Shown here: positions 10,799 through 19,359 of the stretch, piece after piece
Numbering within the stretch: the first letter of the stretch is position 1
Layout: each line of letters begins with the position of its first letter
Assembly (NCBI GenBank): GCA_049999805.1
Contig: JBNGIO010005938.1
Coordinates: 72,434-112,555, forward strand
Length of the DNA stretch: 40,122 nt
Direction: 5' to 3'
Source: Folioceros fuciformis
Taxonomy: Eukaryota; Anthocerotophyta; Anthocerotopsida; Anthocerotales
Translations under genes and position numbers: made by a program
Notes under the pieces: generated by a model
Seen by the model: only the letters and a program-made list of their open reading frames with translations
What the model was told of the DNA's origin: nothing
Databases searched by the model: none

Positions 10799-12283
10799 CT
10801 AGACTGTGTCATCGAACTTGATTTTCTTTGGAGCTGGCGGTATCTGGGAAACCTGTCACACAAAACATCCGATTCCTCGAGTAAGCAGCAGTTTGTAAAT
10901 GATACCCAACCGAGGATCCAAACACAGGACCATTCCTACAACTGCCTCTCAATATCCAGAATGAAGCAAAGCAGCCTTACAATGGAAGGAAACTCGTAGT
11001 CGATGCCAGATGCTTCAAACCTCTTTTTCCTTCGCCTTTCCGTTCTCGCCATTTTTCTCAGTGAGAGTTTCTGCTCGCGGAGTGTCCTAACCTGCTCCAC
11101 AACGAACGCCATCATTCGCAGGCAACAATCTACCAATGCGCCATACGGCTATTCCACCCACACACGTCACAAACAGGGGGTGGGGAGCACCTTATCATGT
11201 TCTCGACGTGCAATTGCTTGAAATGGCCTGCGTCTGAATCTTTTATTGGCACCCACCCACCTGTTCATCTAAAATAGTTAGGCACAGCCAAGAGCTAGTA
11301 ATGAAGTGAGTCTGAAAGCACCACCTAAAATCAAGAAGAAGACGGCGAGCACACGAAATCCACAATGTTGCTTTTGCAGGAACCTCACAATTTGCAGTGA
11401 ATACTGTCTGATGGAACGAGTTTCACTTGTAACATGGACTCAAACAGCAGATAGTTGTGCATGCTTTCTGCAACAATTGCAGCTACCTGAAAAGAGCCAA
11501 CAGGTGCTTGTCTCGTTGATTATCTGCACTGCCTTGGAAAAACATCAAAATCCCACCACCAAATCAATTATGCCCCAACAACAGACACCACATACCTCAG
11601 GAGATTCAAACTCAATGAATCCATAATGTTTTGACTTGCCTGTCTGTATGAACAGAAGAAACCATTAGCCCATGATAAATGTCCGGACTGGCAGCTAGAC
11701 CGCAGAGAAAGGGAGTAACCTCTGCAACTGATCAATGACTCTGAGCATGAGAGTTACTTCCTAACAGAATCTATTCATACACAGGCCACCACCTGACCGG
11801 CAACCACAAGCTTAACTAGCAGATCTTAACCTTCTTATTCCGTGAGATGCGAAGCCGAGTGATCGTTCCAAATTGACCAAAAAAACCTAAAAAGCCCAGA
11901 CCATTGATCAGACCTTCTGATGACGCTCAAAATCTACACGCAGAGCAGAGTAAAAGAAGGGAGCACGGAAGCACAAACCGCGTAACTGCTCCTCGTAGAA
12001 ACCATGCGGTATCCTCCCGACATAAATCACATTCGATGTGATAGCAGACACAGAAGCATCTTCAGCTGCAGATGCCGCGACCTTAGACCTCGAACCTATC
12101 TTCCTTGCACGCTTCAGCGCAGCCTTGTCATTGGATGTGTCCAAGGGCTGGAAGGATAGGAATGCTCGATTGTCAGCTCAAAAAGATAAAGACTTGCTTA
12201 CACCACATCACACAGATGACACGGACCATAAAATTCCCCGAGAAGAATTTCGCCTCTGCCGGCTCCATCTCCAGCACCTCCAT
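10799..12283 (-). CDS. NIFK: NIFK-type nucleolar RNA-binding protein (one RRM)
   Basis: Plant member of the MKI67 FHA-domain-interacting nucleolar phosphoprotein family, associated with pre-rRNA processing. On the minus strand exons run 12147-11979, 11886-11831, 11643-11596, 11486-11389, 11260-11191, 11091-10981 and 10852-10799 (TAG). A short first exon begins at 12283. The RRM reads [35 protein letters not shown] across two junctions, then KSKHYGFIEFESPE and NYLLFESMLQVKLVP. The family tail KLWVGANKRFRRRPF, REQKLSLRKM, RKKRFEASGIDYEFPSI and PPAPKKIKFDD follows. Exons 2-8 keep phase exactly (202 codons including the stop). The first 20-30 residues are uncertain: a GTAAGC donor at 12201 and a weaker donor at 12211 imply different acceptors. 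Total length is about 226 aa. Its 5' region carries a block shared with the pyruvate kinase gene. Confidence 0.88.
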
Positions 12284-12294
12284 CGTGTGCAAAT

Positions 12295-12520
12295 CGGAGC
12301 TACTTCCGACGCAACACGACCGCGCAATCGTCGCTCTGTCAACACCTTGCCTTCTCGCGAGCCGAACCCTAACCTAGGGTTAGCTGACATTTACTTTCAT
12401 ATTCTCACCAGCTTTGAATATAATCGAATAGAACCAAGGTGGTCCATTAATTCCGAGAAAGCAAGTTTCAATACTTACTATATATGTGCACGTACGTATG
12501 CTTATCGTAACAAAGTTGTG
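12295..12520 (-). promoter_or_regulatory. NIFK 5' block, shared with the pyruvate kinase gene
   Basis: Read on the minus strand toward NIFK, this segment aligns with plus-strand 16616-16850 upstream of pyruvate kinase. Shared strings include CACAACTTTRTTACGRTAA, GACCACCTTGGTTCTATTCGATT, GTAAATGTCAGC and CAAGGTGTTGACAGAGCGACGA. Similarity ends just before the NIFK start codon. It probably contains promoter and 5' UTR. Confidence 0.7.
12365..12381. promoter_or_regulatory. Inverted pair of telo-box motifs
   Basis: AACCCTA and TAGGGTT face each other across a 3-bp spacer, about 80-100 bp upstream of the NIFK start codon. Telo-boxes (AAACCCTA-like) are known in promoters of plant ribosome-biogenesis and translation genes, which suits a nucleolar protein. 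The equivalent place in the pyruvate kinase copy keeps only a degenerate form. Confidence 0.55.
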
Positions 12521-12525
12521 AACAA

Positions 12526-12685
12526 TCGAGGAGTGGTGTCTATAGATCCCAGTTTTAGCAATTACCTACTCGAGGAGTGGTGTCTATAGATCCTAGTTTT
12601 AGCAATTACTTAATCGAGGAGTGATGTCTATAGATCCTAGTTTTAGCCATTACCTAATCGAGGAATCCTAGTTTTAGCTTTGTTG
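12526..12685. repeat. 44-bp tandem repeat, about 3.5 copies
   Basis: Units start at 12526, 12570 and 12614, with a deleted fourth from 12658. Each begins TCGAGGAGTGGTGTCTATAG and contains CCTAGTTTTAGC. The array sits between the diverging NIFK and Alba-like genes, directly before a TATA-like element. Confidence 0.85.
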
Positions 12686-12687
12686 TG

Positions 12688-12695
12688 TATATAAG
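12688..12695 (+). promoter_or_regulatory. TATA-like element of the tandem Alba gene
   Basis: TATATAAG lies just after the 44-bp array and about 310 bp before the ATG at 12999. This implies a long 5' UTR, possibly with an intron ending TTGCAG at 12969. It is the only good TATA element close to this gene. Confidence 0.45.
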
Positions 12696-12998
12696 GGTGA
12701 GAGCAAAGCCCTAGAAAACATTCTTTGCACAGACTTCATTCCAAGCTTAGTGTGGAGACATATTCCTAGCTCTTGCATAACAAGTTTATCATAGAGTCAA
12801 GCGAACTATACCACACCTCATAGACACCTCATAGAAAGAAGTGGACTACTATTGATCCACCACGCATAACACTCTCTTACGAGAGTACTATGCTATAATT
12901 TCTTTCTTGTGGGTTGCATCGAAGAGTTTCAAAGCCACAAGGAAGCCAGCTCTTGTCATTTCCTTGCAGCCTTGTGAAAAGCCATCTATATCGCAACC

Positions 12999-13536
12999 AT
13001 GGATTACCATAATTTGGACATCCGAGTATCATCTCCTTGCTCTCAAGCGAATATTAAGAGGAAGGCAAATAAGGCTCAAGACCATCTTCTACAAGCTACT
13101 TCATGTAGTGTTGTAGTACATGCTTTTGGTCGAGCCGTCAAACCTGCACAAAAACTAATCAAGCTCATCAAAGAGAGAGTTTACTTGATCGAGGTATACT
13201 TTGCTTTAATTCTTAGTAGAATGATCATTGATCAATAGGTGGTTGAGCGGGTAATGGAAAATTATGCTGTTGTGCAGATGGACTTTGAATTAGTTCCAAT
13301 CACATTGATGAATCGACGAAAGAAAGAATGCACACTCAAGAAGTTGACATGTACTATCTATTGGGAGGACACTCTAAAACATCGCATCATTTCTTTTAAA
13401 GATCCTCATAACAAGAACAAGATTGTTCTCCAGCTCCCGGCACACCTTGGAGCTGAGTGTGGTGATCCTTTCGTAGATGAGGAAGGCGATGAAGAGACAC
13501 GAGGTATAGAAAAAACTAACTAACTAACTAACTAAC

Positions 13537-13567
<31 letters not shown>

Positions 13568-14270
13568 CCAAGTATTATTGGGTTTACGTTTTAGCACCAT
13601 GTGTCATTACCTATTGTACTTATGCGACTAGGTTTGCTTTTATTTTGCAGCATCGAAGCTACATACTTTAGAGATTAGGGTGAAATCTCGTTGCTTTCAA
13701 AACAAATTGAAAAGGATGACAAATAGTGCTGAAGACCATCTTTTACAATCCTCTGCTTCCATTGTGGTACTGCGTGCTTGTGGTAGTGCAATAGATAATG
13801 TACTAAAAATGACCACGGCACTCAGAGAGAGAGTTTATTGGATAGAGGTATGTTTTGATTCAATTCTTACTACAATGATACATGAGGTGGTGTGGTAGAT
13901 AACTGAAAGTCATGTTGTTGTGCAGATGGACTATGAATTCACTCGTATTACGTTGATCGATCATCAAGGGAAAGAGTGTAGACTTGGAATGTTGATATGC
14001 ACATTGTTTTGGGGAGGCTTTGCAAACCATCGCACCATTATTTTCAAACAACCGCTTATCTTCAATCATCAGTTTATGAAGGAGTTTATTGAGTTCAATG
14101 AGAGTTTTCCCAAGACTCCAGCCCACTTCAAAGTTGAGTCAGCGACTGAGTCAAATCATCTGCTGGTAAAAGACAAAGAAGCGAAGGAGAAGGCCCTAAG
14201 CCTAAAATATCCCTTAATCATGAAGGAGGAGGTGAATGAGTTTGAAACAATCTGGTTTTGTTTTAATTAA
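12999..14270 (+). CDS. Protein with two tandem Alba-like domains
   Basis: Four exons (12999-13193, 13278-13503, 13651-13847 and 13926-14270) encode 320 aa in one frame. Exons 1-2 and 3-4 are paralogous pairs. Each first exon ends in a helix leading to RVYLIE or RVYWIE, and each second exon starts MDFEL or MDYEF. Unit 1 reads LDIRVSS, ANIKRKANKAQDHLL, VVVHAFGRAVKPAQKLIKLI, ITLMNR, CTIYWE. This follows the beta-alpha-beta-alpha-beta-beta order of the Alba nucleic-acid-binding fold, with HAFGRAV at the place of the Alba ALGMAI or AMGRAI motif. Unit 2 has VVLRACGSAIDNVLKM. Each unit ends with an unfamiliar HRIISFK or HRTIIFK extension, and the protein ends with a Lys/Glu-rich tail. Plant Alba proteins usually have one domain. 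The Alba call rests on pattern, without a profile search. Expression is unknown. Confidence 0.62.
13515..13571. repeat. (CTAA)/(CCAA)n simple repeat in an Alba-gene intron
   Basis: Tetranucleotide run of CTAA units changing to CTAACCAA units, near the 5' end of the intron between the two domain-coding exon pairs. It is typical slippage-prone sequence. Confidence 0.9.
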
Positions 14271-14847
14271 GAGTAATTGGGCTTGTGGGTATTACGGCTA
14301 AGACCCATTTAGGGTTTAGGGTTACATGTTACAAATATATTACGTATATTTACTTTTTTTAGTATATTTATATATTTTACAGTTATATTACGTATACACT
14401 ATAAATTATGGAAGGTGTATAAATTTATACATGCTATGTAATTTTATCACATTTACAGGTATAATCTTATATTTTATTGTAATTTAAGTGTAATAAAAAA
14501 ACACCTTTACCGACCCTTTTTGTTGCTAAACAAAGAAATATGGAGTATCCGAATAGGCCCATCCGATCAAACCCGAGGTTGAATCCCAAAGGCCCATCCG
14601 ATCGAACCAGGTTGAATCCCAAAGCTCGCTCGCTAGAGGGACACCAAGGAATGTGCATGGATGCCATTGCCAATCACTCAACACAATATGAAGTATGAAA
14701 GGATTGTATCCGGAAGGGCATTTAAGATTTTGAACACACCCCTCAAAGGATCCTCCTTTAATGTTATGTGGTTTCCATGTTGGAGCTATGGAGGGCTCCA
14801 CAGGTGCGTGCTGCATCCACCATCGCCAGTGACCAACTTTAAATATA
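14271..14847. other. AT-rich convergent spacer with telomere-type motif and direct repeat
   Basis: This spacer lies between the Alba-like gene (+) and the RBM7-like gene (-). It holds two TTTAGGG units at 14308-14321, an AT-rich stretch to about 14510, and a 33-35-bp direct repeat at 14556-14590 and 14591-14623 (GGCCCATCCGATC core). Open frames on the minus strand here look like noise. Confidence 0.65.
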
Positions 14848-15473
14848 TTACAAGTGGCTGTTTGCAGGACGGAAAGGTCCATGGTGCTGGTTGGGGGACT
14901 GAGAGTTCGTGAATCGAGGCTGCAAGGTTTTTTCTGCATCAGAGTTCCTGGCCTGCTTGTCGTTCCCGGACCTCTGCACCATAAAAAACAACTTTGACGC
15001 GAATCACAAACACTGGACTGCGAGGCTGCAGCAGCACATGCACAAGCTCACTGATCCACAGCATACCCGAAGCAAGTTCGTGACCTACCGCAAATTTCAC
15101 AGAGCGGTTGTAGAGAGATACAAGGCCAGAAAACAGGCTGAGCGCGTACTCAGCACTCTCCTGGGTCTCGTACTCTGCGAATGCGTATGATCTGTGCCGT
15201 TTGGTGTCCTTATCCCGCGGCATGTAAATTTCTACCAAGGGCCCGGCCTGGACCATGATCTCGTACAGTGTCCTCTCATCAACCCGCTCATCCAAATTCC
15301 CTACACTCACAAACACGGATGCGGTTGCCCTACCTTCTGAACAACAAATCAGATCAAGCAATTCGTCCCAGTGCCACGCAACGCAGCAACCCACACAGCC
15401 GCTGCAAGAATCACCTCTTCGAAGATCTTGAACTGTTACCTATGTACAGAGTCGTGCCCGGCGTCTTGGACAT
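14848..15473 (-). CDS. RBM7-like single-RRM RNA-binding protein
   Basis: Minus-strand exons are 15473-15440, 15300-15089 and 14898-14848, giving 98 aa. The spliced start reads MSKTPGTTLYIGNLDERV. The RRM follows: TLYEIMVQAGPLVEIYMP, then YAFAEYETQESAEYALSLFSGL and LYNRSVKFAV. This resembles the plant RRM protein related to RBM7, a subunit of the nuclear exosome targeting complex. The RNP1-like strand is RSYAFAEY, with Ser and Ala in place of the usual Gly and Phe. Intron 1 (139 nt) has a TGTAG acceptor that restores IGNLDE exactly. The third exon, ending SPNQHHGPFRPANSHL, is supported only by phase and a CTCTCAG acceptor, so the C-terminus is tentative and shorter than expected. The start codon lies 169 bp from that of the divergent neighbour. 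Confidence 0.72.
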
Positions 15474-15642
15474 GGCTGCAGAGCTGGCACGGATTTCTTT
15501 GTCCGAAGCAGAAGGTTGTGGAGCTTCCCTGGCTCAGCGCCACTGCCGTCCTTTACACTTGCCCTAAAATTTCGCTTCCGTAAATTTCCCTCCCGCACGC
15601 TGGGGAGTGCTCGTCAATCGCCTCCGCAGTGCGGTGGGAAGG
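15474..15642. promoter_or_regulatory. Short divergent promoter region
   Basis: Only 169 bp separate the start codons of the RBM7-like gene (-) and the 149-aa gene (+). The segment must hold both 5' UTRs and a shared promoter. No TATA box is evident. Confidence 0.5.
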
Positions 15643-16315
15643 ATGAGCTCAGGATTGGTGGATTACGGATCTTCCGACGATGACGAAGAGGTTGCCGACG
15701 AATCACGCCCCGCTTCCCCTCCCGGCCCCGCTGCCTCTGCCTCCTCGCTTACCTCTTCGCTTCCAAACAGGTGAGCTCGCAGTTCCGTCGGAAGATTTGC
15801 TTCACTTGTTTGCATAGGAGCAAGCTGGACTGGACGCGATGCGCATGGAGGAGAACTCTGATTCTACTCTCTGTCTGCCAACAGGAACGTCCCAAGCATC
15901 GTGCCGACGGAACCTAACCTCTCACCACTAGTCCGGCTACCTGATGCAGCGGATTTGTTGGGAGACTCATCCACCAGTCTCTTGGCCGCAACGGTGCGTT
16001 CATCATCAAGGAAGAGGTCCGAGGTGAATGGCCCTGCACATCAAGCGCCACCGAAAAAAATTGCGAAGAGCCATCATCCGGCTTCACGAAGTAGCCCGGA
16101 CACTGCTGGAGGACTTCTGTTGCCTCCACAACTACAAGGCAGGTACGGTTCTTCCAAGTTTAGCCAAGCAAAGCGAATCATATGTGCATGGTACTCCTGT
16201 TTATGATCAAGCTGCCCTCACTTCAAACGTGTCACTCCACTTCCTGTGCAGGAGCAACGTTGTGACGGATGACTTGGACAAGCTGTTTGTGCGAAGAAAA
16301 AGGAAAGGAGTGTGA
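15643..16315 (+). CDS. Conserved plant protein of unknown function (149 aa)
   Basis: Three exons (15643-15770, 15885-16142 and 16252-16315, TGA) keep one frame and encode 149 aa. The start MSSGLVDYGSSDDDEE is acidic and the middle is Pro/Ser/Ala-rich. A basic patch, HQAPPKKIAKSHH, is nuclear-localisation-like, and a compact conserved-looking end reads SPDTAGGLLLPPQLQGR then SNVVTDDLDKLFVRRKRKG. The last block, split by an intron at an Arg codon, resembles the end of small uncharacterised plant nuclear proteins that I recall only loosely. The order of an acidic disordered start, a basic region and a short C-terminal motif suggests a nuclear adaptor, but no function is assigned. It is divergent from the RBM7-like gene. 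Confidence 0.68.
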
Positions 16316-17006
16316 TCCCGTGACGTTAGCCTAACCAACAGCTAAGCAGACTGGCGTAGGAGGCAGGGACGGATGCGGACAAACAGGTATCCGATCCCTT
16401 CAGAGGTTCTTTTGCTGCTATGGCGTCCTCCAGTGGGAAAGCTCGAGGTTGTCACCAATTTTTTTTTTTTTTTTTCCTGTGTGCGCAGGTCGAGCGGGCG
16501 ATTCGTCTTCCCTTGAATCTGTTTCCGTGCATATATCGCTGCACTCTCGCGTAGTTGTTTGTGAACATCTTTCGTCCGTAGTTGATTAAGTTGGGTATCG
16601 CTGATTGATGAGAGCCACAACTTTATTACGGTAAACACACTTACATGTGTACGTACAGTAGGATCAAACTTGCATTCTGGAGATTAATAGACCACCTTGG
16701 TTCTATTCGATTGTGTCTGGATGCTGGTGTGAATGTGAATGTGAATGTAAATGTCAGCAACCCTCCCTCTTAGGGTACGGCTCGCAAACAGGCAAGGTGT
16801 TGACAGAGCGACGACTGCGCTGTCGTCCTTCCTCGGAAGCAGCTCCCATTGGGGAAAGTAAGTATTGCTCCTCCTGTGCCCCTTTGTAGTTGTTGCTTGT
16901 GATTTGCTGGTGGAGGGCTTGCTTGTGCTGCCGCTGCCGCGCAATTGAGTCGCGCTGGAGCGAATTGAGTCGCGTGGAAGCGGAGTCGTACGCACAGTCA
17001 GGAAGG
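16316..17006. other. Spacer upstream of pyruvate kinase with poly-T run and shared 5' block
   Basis: It contains a T run of about 18 at 16459-16476, then the block shared with NIFK (16616-16850). A GTAAGTATTG at about 16857 could start a 5' UTR intron. An open frame continues upstream of the kinase ATG from 16890, but it is not similar to other kinases and is read as leader. Confidence 0.6.
16616..16850 (+). promoter_or_regulatory. Pyruvate kinase 5' block, shared with NIFK
   Basis: Second copy of the ~230-bp block described at 12295-12520, here in plus orientation and pointing into the kinase gene. It has a small GTGAAT expansion at 16730-16746 and a degenerate AACCCT...TAGGGTA pair at about 16768-16785. 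Confidence 0.7.
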
Positions 17007-18593
17007 ATGCCTACCTCGCACTTGTTGTTGGAGGAGCCGCTGCGGCTGGCTTCGATCCTCGAGAGCTCGCCCCATGACCCCAATTTCAATGCCATGACCA
17101 AGATTATAGGCACTCTGGGGCCGCGGTCGCACACGGTGGAGGTGCTGGAGGATCTTCTCAAAGCGGGCATGTCCGTGGCCAGGTTTGATTTCTCATGGGG
17201 AGACCCCAAGTATCACCAGCAGACCCTGGACAATCTGAGGAAGGCAGTTAAGAACACGCGGAAGCTGTGCGCTGTGATGCTGGACACGGTGGGGCCTGAG
17301 CTGCAGGTGATCAACATTACGGGGGAGAAGTCGATTGTGCTTGTGGCGGGGGAGCATGTGACTCTGACTTCCGACAGGGATGTGGAAGCGTCTTCCCAGA
17401 TCCTGCCCATTAACTATGACGAGTTGGCTAGCGTGGTTAAGGCCGGGGACACCATCTTCCTGGGGCAGTATCTCTTCACCGGGAGCGAGAACACGTCGGT
17501 GTGGTTGGAGGTGGTGGAGAGCAAGGGCAAGGACGTGGTGTGCCTTATCAAGAACAGTGCCTCTCTAACCGGGACTCTATTCACGGCGCATGCCGCGCAG
17601 GTGCATATCGACCTTCCCACGCTGAGCGACGGCGACAAAGGTGTCATATCTACGTGGGGGTTGTCGAACAGCATCGACTTTCTCTCTTTGTCCTACACTC
17701 GGCACGCGGAGGATGTGAAGCAAGCGAGGGCTTATTTGGCAAGTTTGGGTGACCTCAACCAGACCCAGATCTTCGCGAAGATTGAGAATGTGGAGGGGTT
17801 GCAGCACTTCGACGAGATTTTGAAGGAGGCTGACGGGATCATCCTGTCCCGTGGAAATCTGGGCATCGACCTGCCCCCGGAGAAGGTGTTTCTGTTCCAA
17901 AAGTCTGCTCTGTACAAGTGCAACATGGCTGGTAAGCCCTCCGTAGTGACTCGGGTGGTGGACACCATGACGGACACCCCAAGGCCAACTCGAGCTGAGG
18001 CCACGGATGTGGCCAATGCCGTGCTGGACGGCACTGATGCAATTCTCTTGGGAGCGGAGACACTGAGAGGTCTCTACCCTGTGGAGACGGTGTCCACGAT
18101 CAGGAACATTTGTGTGGAAGCTGAGAAGGTGTACAACCACGTTGTGTACTTCAAGAAGACTGTGAAGTATGTAGGGGAGCCTATGGCTCACTTGGAGTCC
18201 ATTGCATCCTCAGCGGTGAGGGCTGCCACCAAGGTCAGGGCTTCGGTCATTGTGGTGTTTACATCCTCGGGGCGAGCTGCCAGACTCATTGCCAAGTATC
18301 GGCCGTCCATGCCCGTGCTTGTTGTGGTCATTCCTAAGCTCACCACAAACCAGCTGCGCTGGACTTTCACCGGTGCCTTTCAGGCCAGGCAATGCTTGGT
18401 TGTGAGGGGCCTGTTCCCTATGTTGGCAGATCCTCGTCATCCAGCAGATGCCAGCACCACCAATGAGTCTATTCTCAAAGTGGCCTTGGACCATGGAAAG
18501 GCAGCAGGAGTGATCAAAGCGCATGACCGCATTGTCGTTTGTCAAAAGGTTGGTGATTCCTCGGTGGTCAAGATTATTGAGCTCGACGAATGA
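17007..18593 (+). CDS. PK: Pyruvate kinase, plant cytosolic type, intronless
   Basis: Last step of glycolysis: phosphoenolpyruvate plus ADP gives pyruvate plus ATP, in the cytosol. One exon of 528 aa matches plant cytosolic isoforms of about 527. The ATG at 17007 begins [19 protein letters not shown], the usual start of this isoform. Domain A motifs are [27 protein letters not shown] and [11 protein letters not shown]. The B domain carries [17 protein letters not shown]. The catalytic Lys/metal region is [17 protein letters not shown] with [19 protein letters not shown], followed by [18 protein letters not shown] and LLGAETLRG. The C domain has [16 protein letters not shown] and ends VVKIIELDE. 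No stops or missing motifs are seen. Cytosolic kinase genes elsewhere usually have introns, so the uninterrupted frame is notable here. No transit peptide is present. Confidence 0.95.
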   Translation: MPTSHLLLEEPLRLASILESSPHDPNFNAMTKIIGTLGPRSHTVEVLEDLLKAGMSVARFDFSWGDPKYHQQTLDNLRKAVKNTRKLCAVMLDTVGPELQVINITGEKSIVLVAGEHVTLTSDRDVEASSQILPINYDELASVVKAGDTIFLGQYLFTGSENTSVWLEVVESKGKDVVCLIKNSASLTGTLFTAHAAQVHIDLPTLSDGDKGVISTWGLSNSIDFLSLSYTRHAEDVKQARAYLASLGDLNQTQIFAKIENVEGLQHFDEILKEADGIILSRGNLGIDLPPEKVFLFQKSALYKCNMAGKPSVVTRVVDTMTDTPRPTRAEATDVANAVLDGTDAILLGAETLRGLYPVETVSTIRNICVEAEKVYNHVVYFKKTVKYVGEPMAHLESIASSAVRAATKVRASVIVVFTSSGRAARLIAKYRPSMPVLVVVIPKLTTNQLRWTFTGAFQARQCLVVRGLFPMLADPRHPADASTTNESILKVALDHGKAAGVIKAHDRIVVCQKVGDSSVVKIIELDE

Positions 18594-19359
18594 GGTTTTT
18601 CACATCAAAGCTTTTGTACGGTTTTGACTCTTCACCGATTCTTCTGGCTTTTTCACGAAACACTGCCGCATTTATGGGATTACCAGTTTAAGGTTCACGG
18701 GACTCGACGTAGCGGTCTTAGTGCATGCAGATTTTGTATCCACTAGCTGGGGTGGCTAGACACTAGCTAGACACCGAAGTACCAGTCCACTGTCTAGGAT
18801 ACCTATTAGGTGTCCTCTCTGTGTCTGTGCTGAATTACAGTAGCTCCAGTTTACGATGCACTGAAAATGCATTTTAGTTTTCGCCCTTTGCCCGAATGCC
18901 CACGAAGCAAGCTATGAAACACGTCACGAGAACTACACTTATGGTTACCCTCTAACACAACACATAGAATCCCGGACGTCTAGCTCTTCAAGGTGCAGTC
19001 TGGGTGATGTATGTGCGTGTAGCGTGTTTGGAGGATGGCATTTGAGTGAAGAAAAGGGCACGAAGTCTGTGTATGAGGATAGTTCCGTGAACCAACAAAT
19101 TGGTGCGTTTACTGGAAGAGCTCCCACATTTCTGACATGTGGGAACCAAGGGATGCATACAAATGGAACCATGAATTTCAACACTTACGTAAGTGACAGA
19201 GCCCGTCTCAGAGGATGGGACTCCTCACTTGGGTGGGATAACAGGTAAGACAGGAAGGAAAAGCGTCCGTTTGATCTCCGGTGGGGAGAGTTCCAGTAGG
19301 TACTGCTTACGCAACTGTACAAGCAACCTGAGGTGGATGCCCGGTTTGCACCTCTGGAA
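18594..19359. other. Spacer between pyruvate kinase and PPR-A
   Basis: It should hold the kinase 3' UTR and the PPR-A promoter. A CTAGCTAGACACCGA-like patch with short internal repetition lies near 18740-18800. No coding region is supported. An in-frame TAG upstream of 19333 limits PPR-A unless an upstream exon exists. Confidence 0.55.

Noticed and set aside
10936-10980. NIFK reading on past 10981 into a RLLCFILDIERQL end
   Set aside because: A GTAAGG donor at 10980 and an acceptor at 10853 restore the family ending PPAPKKIKFDD, which is far better.
12526-12685. CRISPR-like array
   Set aside because: The 44-bp units are contiguous without variable spacers, and the context is a plant nuclear gene region.
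14526-14939. 137-codon minus-strand open frame as a gene
   Set aside because: It crosses the RBM7-like third exon and a direct repeat, has no conserved motif, and repeated words in it come from the DNA repeat.
15301-15394. RBM7-like protein starting at 15394 within a longer open frame
   Set aside because: That start lacks the first strand of the RRM. Splicing 15440 to 15300 gives TLYIGNLDERV exactly.
16890-17006. N-terminal extension of pyruvate kinase upstream of 17007
   Set aside because: The frame is open but the residues do not resemble any kinase start, while the ATG at 17007 gives the typical [11 protein letters not shown] beginning.
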